From: Caryophanales bacterium | Lineage (GTDB): Bacteria; Bacillota_I; Bacilli_A; RFN20; JAISJY01 | NCBI GenBank assembly: GCA_031261365.1 | Contig: JAISJY010000026.1 | Span: 1-31,784, forward strand | Direction of reading: 5' to 3' | Length of the DNA: 31,784 bases | Shown: piece by piece, positions 8,114 to 17,182 of the stretch | Numbering within the stretch: position 1 is the stretch's first letter | How the letters are laid out: each line of letters starts with the position of its first letter | Notes under the pieces: model-generated | What the model was told of the DNA's origin: nothing | The model's database searches: none | The model's input: the letters and a program-made list of their open reading frames with translations, nothing else | Program-made: the position numbers and the translations under genes

Positions 8114-8139
8114 AGGCATCTTTTGGAGGTGCCTTTTTC
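8114..8139 (+). terminator. Rho-independent terminator between the membrane protein gene and mgtE
   Basis: AGGCATCT (8114-8121) pairs with AGGTGCCT (8127-8134), giving 8 bp with one G-U pair around a TTTGG loop, followed by TTTTCT. No further promoter is obvious before mgtE, so readthrough or attenuation could set mgtE expression. Confidence 0.75.
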
Positions 8140-8155
8140 TAAATAAGGAGGTCGC

Positions 8156-9472
8156 ATGATAAAAGATTTATTAGAAAATGTTGAACAATTAAAATCTTTT
8201 TTACTTACTCTTCACCCTTATGATATTGCTCAACAATTTAAAGATTTAAATGAAGACGAAATAGATACTGTTCTAAATGTATTAGATGATGATACTAGAA
8301 ATGAAGTTTTAGTTTATTTAGAAGCCGAAGATGCTGCTGATATTATTGAAGATTTATCTTTAGCTGAGAAAATTGATATTTTAGAACACTTACAACCCGA
8401 TGATGCTAGTGATATTATTCAAGAGTTAGATGAAGATGACCAAAAAGAAATCTTAGAAGCTTTAGATAATGACTCTGATTTAATTAAATTAAATGAATAT
8501 GAAGATAATGAAGCTGGTTCCGTTATGAACCCTAACATTTTAATATTTAATCAAGATATAGATGTTGCTTTAGCCACTAAAAACCTAATTAAAGAAGCTC
8601 CTAAAGTTGAAAACATTTCTATTATCTATGTTACTGATTTCAATAACAGATATCTTGGAGCTGTTCCTTTAAAAAGATTACTAGTTGCTAAAAGTCCTTT
8701 AACTGTTAAAGAAATAGTTGAAGAAGTTCCTTTTGTTTATGATACTGATAATTTAACTTTAACCTCTAAAGCCTTAAAAGATTATGACTTAATAGAAATA
8801 CCCGTTGTAAATACTGATTTAAACTTATTAGGTGTTGTTACCTTAGATGATGCTATTGATACTTACCAAGAAGAAATAAGAGAAGACTATGCTAAATTAG
8901 CCGCCTTACCAAATGATGTTACTGAAGCCAAAGTTTTTTCTTCGGCATTCCATAGATTACCTTGGCTTGTTATTTTATTATTATTATCTTTTCCCATTGC
9001 TTTAGTTACGAGTGCTTTTGAAGATACTCTAGCTCAAATTGCTATTTTAATGATATTTACACCTTTAATATTAGATGCTTCTGGGGATGTTGCAACTCAA
9101 ACTTTAGCTATAACTTTAAAAATGTTAGCCACTGAAGAAAGAGGCTTATTTAGATCCGCCTCCAAAGAAATATGGACAGGCTTTTTTAATGGTTTAATCA
9201 TGGGTGTTATTGCTTTTTTAGCCTCCTTATTATTTGCAACTATTAATCCTTCTTTAACTGATAATCCTTTTTTATTAAGTTTTATTGTTGGTATCTCTTT
9301 ATGGGTAACTGTTTTTGCAGGACCAATAATTGGCTTTCTAGTTCCGCTTTCTTTTAAAGCTATGAAAATAGATGCAGCCGTTGCCAGTGGTCCTTTTATT
9401 ACATCATTAATTGATATAGTTGCCTTACTTATCTACTTTGGCTTAGCCACACTTTTATTGGGGGCATTATGA
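8156..9472 (+). CDS. mgtE: Magnesium transporter MgtE (first copy)
   Basis: This 438-residue protein has the full MgtE layout: an acidic helical N domain of repeated D-A-x-D-I-I units (about 15-115), two CBS domains (about 120-240), and five C-terminal membrane helices (about 265-438). Family pore motifs are seen as SGDVATQT and, in the last helices, KIDAAVASGPFITSLIDI. MgtE is a Mg2+-gated channel in which the N and CBS domains sense cytoplasmic Mg2+ and close the pore. GDVATQ in place of the usual GGNxGTQ is a small departure. The ribosome site AAGGAGGT ends only 3 bases before the ATG. The TGA stop overlaps the start of the second mgtE by 4 bases. Confidence 0.93.
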   Translation: MIKDLLENVEQLKSFLLTLHPYDIAQQFKDLNEDEIDTVLNVLDDDTRNEVLVYLEAEDAADIIEDLSLAEKIDILEHLQPDDASDIIQELDEDDQKEILEALDNDSDLIKLNEYEDNEAGSVMNPNILIFNQDIDVALATKNLIKEAPKVENISIIYVTDFNNRYLGAVPLKRLLVAKSPLTVKEIVEEVPFVYDTDNLTLTSKALKDYDLIEIPVVNTDLNLLGVVTLDDAIDTYQEEIREDYAKLAALPNDVTEAKVFSSAFHRLPWLVILLLLSFPIALVTSAFEDTLAQIAILMIFTPLILDASGDVATQTLAITLKMLATEERGLFRSASKEIWTGFFNGLIMGVIAFLASLLFATINPSLTDNPFLLSFIVGISLWVTVFAGPIIGFLVPLSFKAMKIDAAVASGPFITSLIDIVALLIYFGLATLLLGAL

Positions 9473-10797
9473 GAAAAATAAACTTTCACCAAACAGATAC
9501 TCAATTTAAAAAGATACTTTCTTCTTTTCATGGTTATGATTTAGCTCAATTAGTAAATGCTGTTCCTAATGAAAATAAATTAAGAATATTAACTAATTTA
9601 GATACTAAAAAATTAATTGATGTTTTTAATGAATTAGCTAATCAAAAAGAAATATTAGAACTTTTAGGAAATGATTTAACTAAAACTATTTTAAATAACT
9701 TAGAAACAGACAACTTAAAATATCTTATTGCCGAAGAAGATGAAGAAAATCAAAAGAAATATTTATCTTTGTTACCACCAATAAAGAAAAAAATAATTCT
9801 TTCTCTATTAGTCTACGATGAAGATTTAGCCGCTTCCATTATGACCACTGACTTTATTAAAATATCAAATGATTCCACTGTTAAAAAAGCTACCAATTCA
9901 GTTATCTTAAAATCTAAAGACAATGATTATATTGATTCTGTTTTTGTAGTGGATGAAAACGATGATTTCTTAGGTGAAATAGAAATTAAAAGTTTAATAA
10001 TTGCTAGAGCCGATGTTGAGTTTGATAGTTTAATTGATAAAGAATGTAAAACTATTGAAGACACCGCGAGTATTGAAGAAGCCATAAAACTTGTTAAAGA
10101 TTATGATTTAAAAGTTTTACCGGTCTTAAAAAATAAAAAACTTATAGGCATTATTACTCAAAGCGATATTTTTGAAGAATTAGTTGATTACAATGAAGAA
10201 ACCTTTGATAAATTATCTTTAATTCATGATTTATCTTTAGAAACAAGTGTTTGGAAGCGTATAATAACAAGAATACCTTGGCTATTAGCTTCTGTTGTTT
10301 TAAACCTTTTAATTGCTACTTTCTTATCAATATTTGAAGAAACAATGATAGCTGTAATTGCTTTAGCTTTATTCCAACCAATGATAATGGGAATGTCAGG
10401 AAACATCTCTACTCAGTCTTTAGGTGTTACTATTCTTAAAATACAACAAAAAGATTTAAATAATATTCAAGTTCCTAAAAACCATATTTTAAAAGAATTC
10501 GTTATCGGTTTTATTAATTCCTTATTTTTATCTGTTATAGCTTTCTTATTTGTTTTCTTCATTATGCAATTTATCAAGATAGGAACTCAAACTCCACTAG
10601 AAATGGGCTTTGTCGTGGGTGTAAGCATGTTTGTTTCTCTGCTTGTTTCTGCTTTTATCGGTTCTTATATTCCTTTATTATGTGATAAATTAAAGATAGA
10701 CCCAGCAGCAGCCAGTGGTCCTATTATGTCTACAATTAATGATTTATTTTCCTTATTTGTTTACTTTGGCTTAGCAACTATCTTATTTTTATTATAA
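9469..10797 (+). CDS. mgtE: Magnesium transporter MgtE (second, divergent copy)
   Basis: This 442-residue paralogue has the same N domain, CBS pair and five-helix channel. The pore motifs are SGNISTQSLGVTI and KIDPAAASGPIMSTINDL, closer to the family consensus than the first copy (SGN, DP). Its N domain is Lys-rich and has lost most of the acidic D-A-x-D-I-I units that carry regulatory Mg2+ sites. It starts at ATGA inside the end of the first copy, so the two are made together. MgtE works as a dimer, so a heterodimer with one strongly and one weakly Mg2+-sensing subunit is possible (inference). Confidence 0.9.
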   Translation: MRKINFHQTDTQFKKILSSFHGYDLAQLVNAVPNENKLRILTNLDTKKLIDVFNELANQKEILELLGNDLTKTILNNLETDNLKYLIAEEDEENQKKYLSLLPPIKKKIILSLLVYDEDLAASIMTTDFIKISNDSTVKKATNSVILKSKDNDYIDSVFVVDENDDFLGEIEIKSLIIARADVEFDSLIDKECKTIEDTASIEEAIKLVKDYDLKVLPVLKNKKLIGIITQSDIFEELVDYNEETFDKLSLIHDLSLETSVWKRIITRIPWLLASVVLNLLIATFLSIFEETMIAVIALALFQPMIMGMSGNISTQSLGVTILKIQQKDLNNIQVPKNHILKEFVIGFINSLFLSVIAFLFVFFIMQFIKIGTQTPLEMGFVVGVSMFVSLLVSAFIGSYIPLLCDKLKIDPAAASGPIMSTINDLFSLFVYFGLATILFLL

Positions 10798-10848
10798 ACA
10801 CTATTTCATTTTTTAAATTATAAGCGATAATATTAGAGAAAGGATTTT

Positions 10849-10867
10849 ATTCATTTTATAAATGAGT
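10849..10867 (+). promoter_or_regulatory. Small hairpin in the leader of the CBM-array lipoprotein gene
   Basis: ATTCATTT and AAATGAGT pair over 8 bp (one G-U) around a 3-base loop. The nearest purine-rich ribosome-like site, AAAGGA (10839-10844), lies before this hairpin and 34 bases from the ATG at 10879; no other site is close to the ATG. Folding would bring the two closer together. A three-codon frame (ATG AGT AAT TAA, 10862-10873) overlaps the hairpin. Confidence 0.35.
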
Positions 10868-10878
10868 AATTAAATCAA

Positions 10879-13647
10879 ATGAAAAAACTATTATCTTTTA
10901 TTACTTTTGCACTGTTATTAGTTTCTTGTAAAACCGCCACAAGTTCTACTCCAGAATTAAGCAGTTCAGAAGTTAGCTCAACTACCGTGAGCAGTTCAGA
11001 AAGTATTAATTCAACTGTAAGTAGTTCTAGTGTTTCTTCTTCAAGTAGTTCTACTTCTTCAGAATCTAGTTCCTCTGTTCTTCCTACTGAGTTTGAAGTA
11101 ACCTTTAATGTAACTATTCCCAAAGAATTATCAAGTGAAACTTTCCTTTATATTAAAGGAGATAATTACTATAATCCAAACAAAGTCTCTCATAAGTTAA
11201 ATAAAGTATCTGCTTTAACATGGACAACAACACTTGGTTTCTCTCAAATAGTCGGACCATATAATTACAATTATGTTTTAGGTGATGTAACTAGTGATTT
11301 AGGAAATAACTATCTTGAAACAAGGCAAGAAAGAAGTATAACTATTGGTCCTAGTAACAGTACTGTAACCGATACAATTACAGCTTTTAATAATATACCT
11401 GCAACTACTTATTATGATTTAACTTTCCAAGTAAGCATTCCTGAAGAATTACCTGCTAGGCTTTTTATTTATTTAGTTGGTAATCATACCGAACTATCTT
11501 CTCTTAATATGTATAAAATGAATAAGATATCTGCTCTTGAATGGCAAGTTGAATTAAATCATATTTTAGAAGGAAGTTTTTCTTATAAGTATGCGGTTGG
11601 AGAAGAAGATGCTGAAAGAAATACTGAATATGAAGAAACAGGAGAGGCAAGAGTAATAAATATTGAGACTAGTAGACAATTCAATGATACTGTCTCATCC
11701 TTTAAAAACATCCCTGAATTACTTTATGATATTACTATAAATATTACTTTTGATAAGCGTTTAACTAGTGACTTTATCATATATTTAGTTGGTGATTTCC
11801 CGGATGCAACTTGGATTTCTGGAAATGCTCTTTATGCTTTCCCTCATTCTATTAATAATGAAGCAACCTTACATCTTCAATTACCAGCAGGTGTATATGA
11901 ATATTTATATAATGTTTCTGATACTCTTGAAGCAGATTCTTTTAATTGGGAAGTACATAGTAATAATAGAACCCTAACAGTAAGTGATGATGTTATTATT
12001 AATGATACTATCAGTGGTTGGGAAAATCCAACTATAAGTCAAGTACTTTCAACTCTACAAATAAATGCAACTGTTCCTGCTGTTCCAGAATATGCAAGTG
12101 TCTATATGTTTGGTGATTTCATAGATGGGACTGATTTAGAAGGTGAATATATTAAATTAAATGTAAGCAATAGTCAAAGAACAGAATGGTCTTTAGAAAC
12201 AAGTATTAGACTAGGTTTCTATACATATCAATTTGTTTTAGGAACAGAAGAAGAAATTAGTTTAGCTAATATTGAAGTAGGAGATGTTAGAACTTTAGAT
12301 GTCTTAACTTCTTTAACAACAGTCTTTCCTATTGTAAACGAATGGACAAATATTCCAACTGACCCTAATGCTACTTATGAAATTACTTTTATTGTTGATA
12401 CACCTTTTGTTCCTACTTGGGCAAGTGTTTTTATAACAGGAACTATGCAAGAAGAAACTTGGCTTGCTAATGATTCTAATTATGAATTAACTCCTAATGA
12501 AGCTAGAACAAGATGGACTATTAGTAAAGAACTTAAGAAAGGTTTATATGAATATAAATATACTTTAGGTTCTTGGACTTTTTCTGAAGATAGAGAAAAT
12601 AATAGAAATATAATCGTGAGTGAAGAAGCAATTATAGATGATGAGGTGACTAGTTGGAAAGCTCTTCCTCCTAATCCTGACCCTGTTGCTGTAACCTTTG
12701 TTTTGCAAACTCCTATAATTCCTTTATGGGCAGAAGTTTACATTGCTGGTAATTTTGAAGGAGAAAGTTGGACTGACCCTAATGCTAATGTTTTAACACC
12801 AAATGAAGCGAGAACTGAGTGGACTACAACTTTACAATTACTTTCTAACTCTTATGAATATAAATACACTTTGGGTTCATGGTCTTATGTGGAAGATATA
12901 GCAGAACCAAGAACTATAACTGTAAGTGAAGCAACAATTCATAATGATACTGTTAACAATTTTATTGCTTTCCCTCCTGACCCTGATTTACTACCTCTTT
13001 CAGTTACTTTTGTAGTATCTACTCCAATAGTACCTTCTTATCTTAATGTTTATCTAGCAGGTAGTTTTAATGAATGGCAAACAAAAGAAAATGATTATTT
13101 ATTACTACCAAATGAAACTAGAACGCAGTGGTCTTTAACCACTGATATAATTCCAGGCAGTTATGAATATAAATATCATATTAGTAATGGACTTGATATA
13201 GCTTGGGCTAATGGAGCTAATCTTAGTATAACTGTTAATAATGAAACTGTTCCTACTACTGATACTGTTTCCTCTTGGACTGCTACTCTTTCTAATCCTG
13301 ATTATGGTTGGTATCTGGTTGGAGCAGGTAGTTTTATAAATGGTGATGAATGGAGCATTTCTGGTGGTATTAGATTTACTGTTAATACAGCATACGAGGG
13401 AGACGGTGTTGAATATATGCTTATAAATCAAGAGTTTATTACAGGTGATGTCTTTAAGTTTACTGATAATAATGAACCTCAAACATGGATAGATAGTGGC
13501 TGGGACTTTGGAAGTGGTTCGGCTTTTGCTAATAATTACATGAGCATTGTAGATGGGAATGTTTTAGTAAATGAAACCGGTCTATATGATATATATTTCA
13601 AAGTATATACAAACAGTACTTATTCTTGTTGGATTTCTAAAGTTTAA
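10879..13647 (+). CDS. Surface lipoprotein with about seven tandem CBM20-like (starch-binding) modules
   Basis: This 922-residue protein has a lipoprotein signal ending ALLLVSC (Cys17), then a Ser/Thr-rich linker to about residue 70. About seven repeats of roughly 100 residues follow, at about 71-175, 178-279, 281-384, 388-493, 498-596, 602-700 and 706-802. Each has a beta-strand start (VTFxVxTP), V-Y-x-x-G-x-F, a Trp before a strand, Y-E-Y-K-Y, R-x-I-x-V and a closing D-T-V-x-x-W/F. This is the CBM20/CBM48 starch-binding layout. A different C-terminal domain (809-922, beginning YGWYLVGAGSF) resembles modules of Sus-type and pullulanase proteins. No catalytic domain is seen, so it probably captures glycan at the surface. 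Repeats 5-7 are most alike, suggesting recent duplication. Confidence 0.7.
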   Translation: MKKLLSFITFALLLVSCKTATSSTPELSSSEVSSTTVSSSESINSTVSSSSVSSSSSSTSSESSSSVLPTEFEVTFNVTIPKELSSETFLYIKGDNYYNPNKVSHKLNKVSALTWTTTLGFSQIVGPYNYNYVLGDVTSDLGNNYLETRQERSITIGPSNSTVTDTITAFNNIPATTYYDLTFQVSIPEELPARLFIYLVGNHTELSSLNMYKMNKISALEWQVELNHILEGSFSYKYAVGEEDAERNTEYEETGEARVINIETSRQFNDTVSSFKNIPELLYDITINITFDKRLTSDFIIYLVGDFPDATWISGNALYAFPHSINNEATLHLQLPAGVYEYLYNVSDTLEADSFNWEVHSNNRTLTVSDDVIINDTISGWENPTISQVLSTLQINATVPAVPEYASVYMFGDFIDGTDLEGEYIKLNVSNSQRTEWSLETSIRLGFYTYQFVLGTEEEISLANIEVGDVRTLDVLTSLTTVFPIVNEWTNIPTDPNATYEITFIVDTPFVPTWASVFITGTMQEETWLANDSNYELTPNEARTRWTISKELKKGLYEYKYTLGSWTFSEDRENNRNIIVSEEAIIDDEVTSWKALPPNPDPVAVTFVLQTPIIPLWAEVYIAGNFEGESWTDPNANVLTPNEARTEWTTTLQLLSNSYEYKYTLGSWSYVEDIAEPRTITVSEATIHNDTVNNFIAFPPDPDLLPLSVTFVVSTPIVPSYLNVYLAGSFNEWQTKENDYLLLPNETRTQWSLTTDIIPGSYEYKYHISNGLDIAWANGANLSITVNNETVPTTDTVSSWTATLSNPDYGWYLVGAGSFINGDEWSISGGIRFTVNTAYEGDGVEYMLINQEFITGDVFKFTDNNEPQTWIDSGWDFGSGSAFANNYMSIVDGNVLVNETGLYDIYFKVYTNSTYSCWISKV

Positions 13648-15533
13648 TCTTTTAAATTATTTAACCAAATATCTGCAACTGCCTCGCTTGGCATTCTCCA
13701 GTCGCCTCTTGGTGATAGAGAAATAGAGCCAACTTTTGGTCCATCAGGAACACAATTTCTTTTAAATTGAGCATTAAAAAATCTTTTTATAAATACTATT
13801 AATTGTTCATGTATATCATGTTTATTTAATTCTGGAAAAGTCTTAACTGCTAAATATTCAAGTTTTCTTGGTTCAGCTCCATACCTAATAAAGTGATATA
13901 AAAAAAAGTCATGTAAAATATATTTACCAATAATATCTTCAGTCCTTTGCATATTAACCATTGGAACTAATTCAGGTGAAATAGGAGTATTAATAATATT
14001 AGTTAAAACAGTTTTTAATTTAGGGTAAACACTTATATAATATTCAACTAAATGTTTAACTAATGTTTTAGGTATGCTTGAATTAACATTATACATAGAC
14101 ATATGGTCCCCATTATAAGTTGACCAACCTAAAGCAATTTCACTTAAATCACCTGTTCCTATAACAATACCACCTACTTGATTAGCCGTGTTCATTAATA
14201 TTTCTGTTCTAGTTCTAGCTTGAACATTTTCATAAGTTATATCAAATAAATCTAAAGGATGTTTTAAATCTTTTAATTGTTGAGTAGCAGACTTTGTAAT
14301 ATTGATTTTCTTTAATTGAATACCCATCTTTTGACAAAGTATTTTAGTGTTTTTTAAGGTGTTTGAACTAGTCGCGAACCCAGGCATTGTAATAGCTACA
14401 ATATGTGATGAATCTAAGTTTAATTTTTTAAGGGAAGAATAAATAACTAATAAAGCCAAAGTAGAATCTAAACCACCACTTAAACCAATAACTAATTTAG
14501 TATTATTAAGAAAAACAATTCTTTTACTGAGAGCAGTTATTTGAATATTACTTATTTCAGCGAGGCTTAGTTTTTTTTTTGAATTATCGGTTGGAATAAA
14601 AGGTGTTTTTTTATATTCTCTAATAGTATCTTGAGGAGAAGTTACATTATCTAATTTAACTATTCTATAATTTAACTTATTGTTTTCAAAAGAGGTATTC
14701 TTTAATCTATTATTTTTTAGTAAATCAACATCTATGTCTTCATAAATTAAAACATTGTCAAAAGAAAATCTTTCACTTTCTTTTAAGATACTTCCATTTT
14801 CACTAATTAAACAAGCCCCTGAAAAGACAACATCAGAAGTTGATTCATGAGGACCAACTGAAGCATATACATAAGCTGAAATAGTTTTAGCACTTTGAAT
14901 TCTAACTAAATCTTTTCTATATTCACTTTTACCAATTAATTCATTGGAGGCTGATAAATTAAATAATAATTGACAACCTTGTAAAGCTAACTCAATACTT
15001 GGACTATTTGGCACCCATAAATCTTCACATATTTCTACTCCAAACTTTAACTTATCAATTTCAAAAATAATATCTGTTCCAATTAAAACTTCTTGAGAAA
15101 ATATAGTTGTTGTTGTAGATATATTTCTACCACTTTCAAACCATCTCTTTTCATAAAACTCATTATAACTAGGTATGTATGATTTTAAAACTATTCCTTT
15201 AACTAATCCTTTTTGAATTACAAAAGCCGAAGAATATAATTTTTGATTATATAAATAAGGAACTCCTATTAAAAAGATAATATCTAAATGTTTTGTCATA
15301 TCTAAAAGCTTTTCTATTTCTTTTAAAGTATTTTTTAGTAAGAGGTCTTGAAAAAATAAGTCTTGACAAGTATACCCTGTTGTTGATAATTCAGGAAAGA
15401 CTAATAATTGAACACCTTTTTCACTAGCAATAATTATTTCCTTATATATTTCTTGAATATTAAAAAGAGGATTTCCAATTTTAACTTTAGGAGAAGATGC
15501 ACCAACCCTTACAAATCCATACGAGTTTATCAT
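13644..15533 (-). CDS. nadE: Glutamine-dependent NAD+ synthetase
   Basis: This 629-residue two-domain enzyme makes NAD+ from deamido-NAD+, ATP and glutamine. The N-terminal nitrilase-type amidase releases ammonia and has the triad Glu48 (FPELSTTGY), Lys117 (LKSYIPSYNEFYEKRWF) and Cys169 (EICEDLW). The C-terminal synthetase has the P-loop SGGLDS (352-357) and STYNGDH. Length and domain order match the long glutamine-using form rather than the short ammonia-using NadE. An AGAGGT site precedes the ATG and a TATAAT lies upstream at 15563-15558 with a poor -35 box. The end overlaps the CBM lipoprotein end by 4 bases, convergently. Confidence 0.95.
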   Translation of the reverse strand: MINSYGFVRVGASSPKVKIGNPLFNIQEIYKEIIIASEKGVQLLVFPELSTTGYTCQDLFFQDLLLKNTLKEIEKLLDMTKHLDIIFLIGVPYLYNQKLYSSAFVIQKGLVKGIVLKSYIPSYNEFYEKRWFESGRNISTTTTIFSQEVLIGTDIIFEIDKLKFGVEICEDLWVPNSPSIELALQGCQLLFNLSASNELIGKSEYRKDLVRIQSAKTISAYVYASVGPHESTSDVVFSGACLISENGSILKESERFSFDNVLIYEDIDVDLLKNNRLKNTSFENNKLNYRIVKLDNVTSPQDTIREYKKTPFIPTDNSKKKLSLAEISNIQITALSKRIVFLNNTKLVIGLSGGLDSTLALLVIYSSLKKLNLDSSHIVAITMPGFATSSNTLKNTKILCQKMGIQLKKINITKSATQQLKDLKHPLDLFDITYENVQARTRTEILMNTANQVGGIVIGTGDLSEIALGWSTYNGDHMSMYNVNSSIPKTLVKHLVEYYISVYPKLKTVLTNIINTPISPELVPMVNMQRTEDIIGKYILHDFFLYHFIRYGAEPRKLEYLAVKTFPELNKHDIHEQLIVFIKRFFNAQFKRNCVPDGPKVGSISLSPRGDWRMPSEAVADIWLNNLKD

Positions 15534-15676
15534 ATTACCTCTTTACTACATTATTATATTATATTTTCTGCTTATTTATGAAGTTTTTATTAAAAGCTAA
15601 GTTTTTATTTAATGTTTTCGTAGTTACATATATACAACATGCTTTTTTATTAGAAGGTTTTATATTTAAGGGGAAA

Positions 15677-15761
15677 CGCCAAATCATAAAGTAAAAATCT
15701 GCCAAAACATAAAGCAAAAGTCTGCCAAAACATAAAGTAAAAGTCCGCCAAATCATAAAAC
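15677..15761. repeat. 23-bp direct repeat array (about 3.7 copies)
   Basis: Near-identical units start at 15677 (22 bp), 15699 (23), 15722 (23) and 15745 (17, partial). The two middle units share CTGCCAAAACATAAAG and differ at one base; the outer two read CGCCAAATCATAAA. There are no spacers, so it is not a CRISPR. The array ends 3 bases before the TTGACA of the next gene's promoter. A period of about two DNA turns fits a row of protein-binding sites on one face of the helix. The rest of this gap (15534-15676) holds the nadE leader and nothing else I can name. Confidence 0.85.
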
Positions 15762-15764
15762 AAC

Positions 15765-15792
15765 TTGACAATATATTTTTACAAAGTATAAT
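15765..15792 (+). promoter_or_regulatory. Consensus sigma-A promoter for the ATPase gene
   Basis: A perfect TTGACA (15765-15770) and a perfect TATAAT (15787-15792) are separated by 16 bases. GGAGG at 15803-15807 precedes the ATG at 15820 by 12 bases. The 23-bp repeats abut the -35 side, so a bound protein could switch this otherwise strong promoter. Confidence 0.85.
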
Positions 15793-15819
15793 ACATAATA
15801 GCGGAGGTTTTTATCAATT

Positions 15820-17073
15820 ATGGAAAAAAAATATTTACCAAGAATAGCAGATAAAGCATTAGATGAGTTTCTTGAAGCTTCAGGTGCAGTTTTAATTGAA
15901 GGACCTAAATGGTGTGGTAAAACACGCACTGCTCGGAAAAAAGCAAAAAGTGTTTTATTTATGGAAGACCCAGACCAACACAACAATTATATGAAGATAG
16001 CAAATACAAAGCCTTCTTTACTACTAAAAGGGAAAACTCCAAGACTTATAGATGAATGGCAAGTTGCACCTATTCTATGGGATGCTGTACGCTTTACTGT
16101 AGACCAACGCAGTGATTCAGCTCAATTTATTCTTACTGGCTCGGCTGTACCGCTTGATAATGCTGTCTTACACACTGGAACAGGAAGAATATCTCGTTTC
16201 AAAATGCGTACCATGAGTCTTTATGAATCAGGAGAATCCAGCGGACAAATAAGTCTTGGTGAATTATTCAATGGAACAGAAGAAATACAAGGTTTTTCAT
16301 CACTAACCATAGAAAAATTAGCCTACGCCCTTGCAAGAGGCGGTTGGCCTAAATCAATTAATGAAAAAGAAAACATTGCAGTCCGCAGAGTTTATGACTA
16401 TATAGAAGCAGTTATTAATTTTGATGTAAATCGTGTAGACGGAGTTGAAAAGAACCCTTATTCTATGCGAGCATTAATGCGTAGTTTAGCAAGATGTAGT
16501 GCTTCAGCAGCCACCAACGAAACACTCCGCAACGATATGGCAAGTGAAGATGCTTCGCTTTCAGCACCAACCGTTGCAAGTTATATTAATGCATTAAGAA
16601 GGATTCATGTTGTAGAAGATTTACCCGCTTGGAATCCTGCAGTAAGGTCAAAAACCGCTATTAGAACAGCAGCTACCAGACATTATATTGACCCTTCAAT
16701 AGCAGCAGCAGCACTCCGTTTAAATCAAAATGGTCTATTACAAGATTTCAATACCTTTGGATTATTATTTGAATCATTATGTATTCGCGATCTTCGGGTG
16801 TATGCTCAAGCAATTGATGGGGAAGTTTTCCACTATCGTGATAAAAACGGTCTTGAATGTGATGCAATTGTCCAATTAAAAGATGGTCGCTGGGGTGCAG
16901 TAGAAGTCAAAATGGGTAGTAGTGAAATCGACGAGGCTGCAACCAACTTAATAAAACTTAGTTCTTTGGTAAAAAAACAACCTATTTTCTTAATGATACT
17001 TACAGGAACAGATATTGCTTACCGTCGCCCAGATGGAGTGTTTATAGTACCTATAGGTTGCTTAAAAAACTAA
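15820..17073 (+). CDS. AAA ATPase with DUF4143 / nuclease-like C-terminus
   Basis: This 417-residue protein has the AAA_14 plus DUF4143 layout. The P-loop is GPKWCGKT (28-35), Walker B is RLIDEWQ (75-81), and ILTGSA (about 104-109) acts as a sensor strand. Near the C-terminus, ECD (346-348) and EVK (362-364) match the E/D...E-x-K pattern of a PD-(D/E)xK nuclease fold. The family is widespread, often mobile, and its function is poorly known. Codon use is visibly richer in GC (CGC, GCC, CCG) than the neighbours, pointing to horizontal gain. It has a consensus promoter fed by a 23-bp repeat array and no obvious co-transcribed partner. Confidence 0.88.
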   Translation: MEKKYLPRIADKALDEFLEASGAVLIEGPKWCGKTRTARKKAKSVLFMEDPDQHNNYMKIANTKPSLLLKGKTPRLIDEWQVAPILWDAVRFTVDQRSDSAQFILTGSAVPLDNAVLHTGTGRISRFKMRTMSLYESGESSGQISLGELFNGTEEIQGFSSLTIEKLAYALARGGWPKSINEKENIAVRRVYDYIEAVINFDVNRVDGVEKNPYSMRALMRSLARCSASAATNETLRNDMASEDASLSAPTVASYINALRRIHVVEDLPAWNPAVRSKTAIRTAATRHYIDPSIAAAALRLNQNGLLQDFNTFGLLFESLCIRDLRVYAQAIDGEVFHYRDKNGLECDAIVQLKDGRWGAVEVKMGSSEIDEAATNLIKLSSLVKKQPIFLMILTGTDIAYRRPDGVFIVPIGCLKN

Positions 17074-17182
17074 CTATAAAATATTATTGCAACTATTAGA
17101 AAAGTTTATCATTCATAACCTTTATTAACCACTTATAACAATTAAAGTTACAAAACAAGATATAATTAAAAGGGAGCAAATA

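Noticed and set aside
8090..8155. Mg2+-sensing M-box riboswitch before mgtE
   Set aside because: The gap is only 66 bases and contains a simple terminator hairpin; an M-box needs well over 100 bases.
10875..11123. Minus-strand acidic 82-codon frame
   Set aside because: It is the antisense of the Ser-rich linker of the CBM lipoprotein; Glu/Leu richness comes from reversed Ser codons.
15677..15761. Possible CRISPR array
   Set aside because: The units are directly adjacent with no unique spacers, and no cas gene is near.
15559..15771. Minus-strand 70-codon frame rich in Trp, Phe and Leu
   Set aside because: Its repeated part is just the translation of the 23-bp array (period near a multiple of three plus two), the start has no ribosome site, and it overlaps the ATPase promoter.
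17161..17166. TATAAT as promoter of the XRE gene
   Set aside because: A start about 7 bases downstream would remove the ribosome site, and no -35 box is present.
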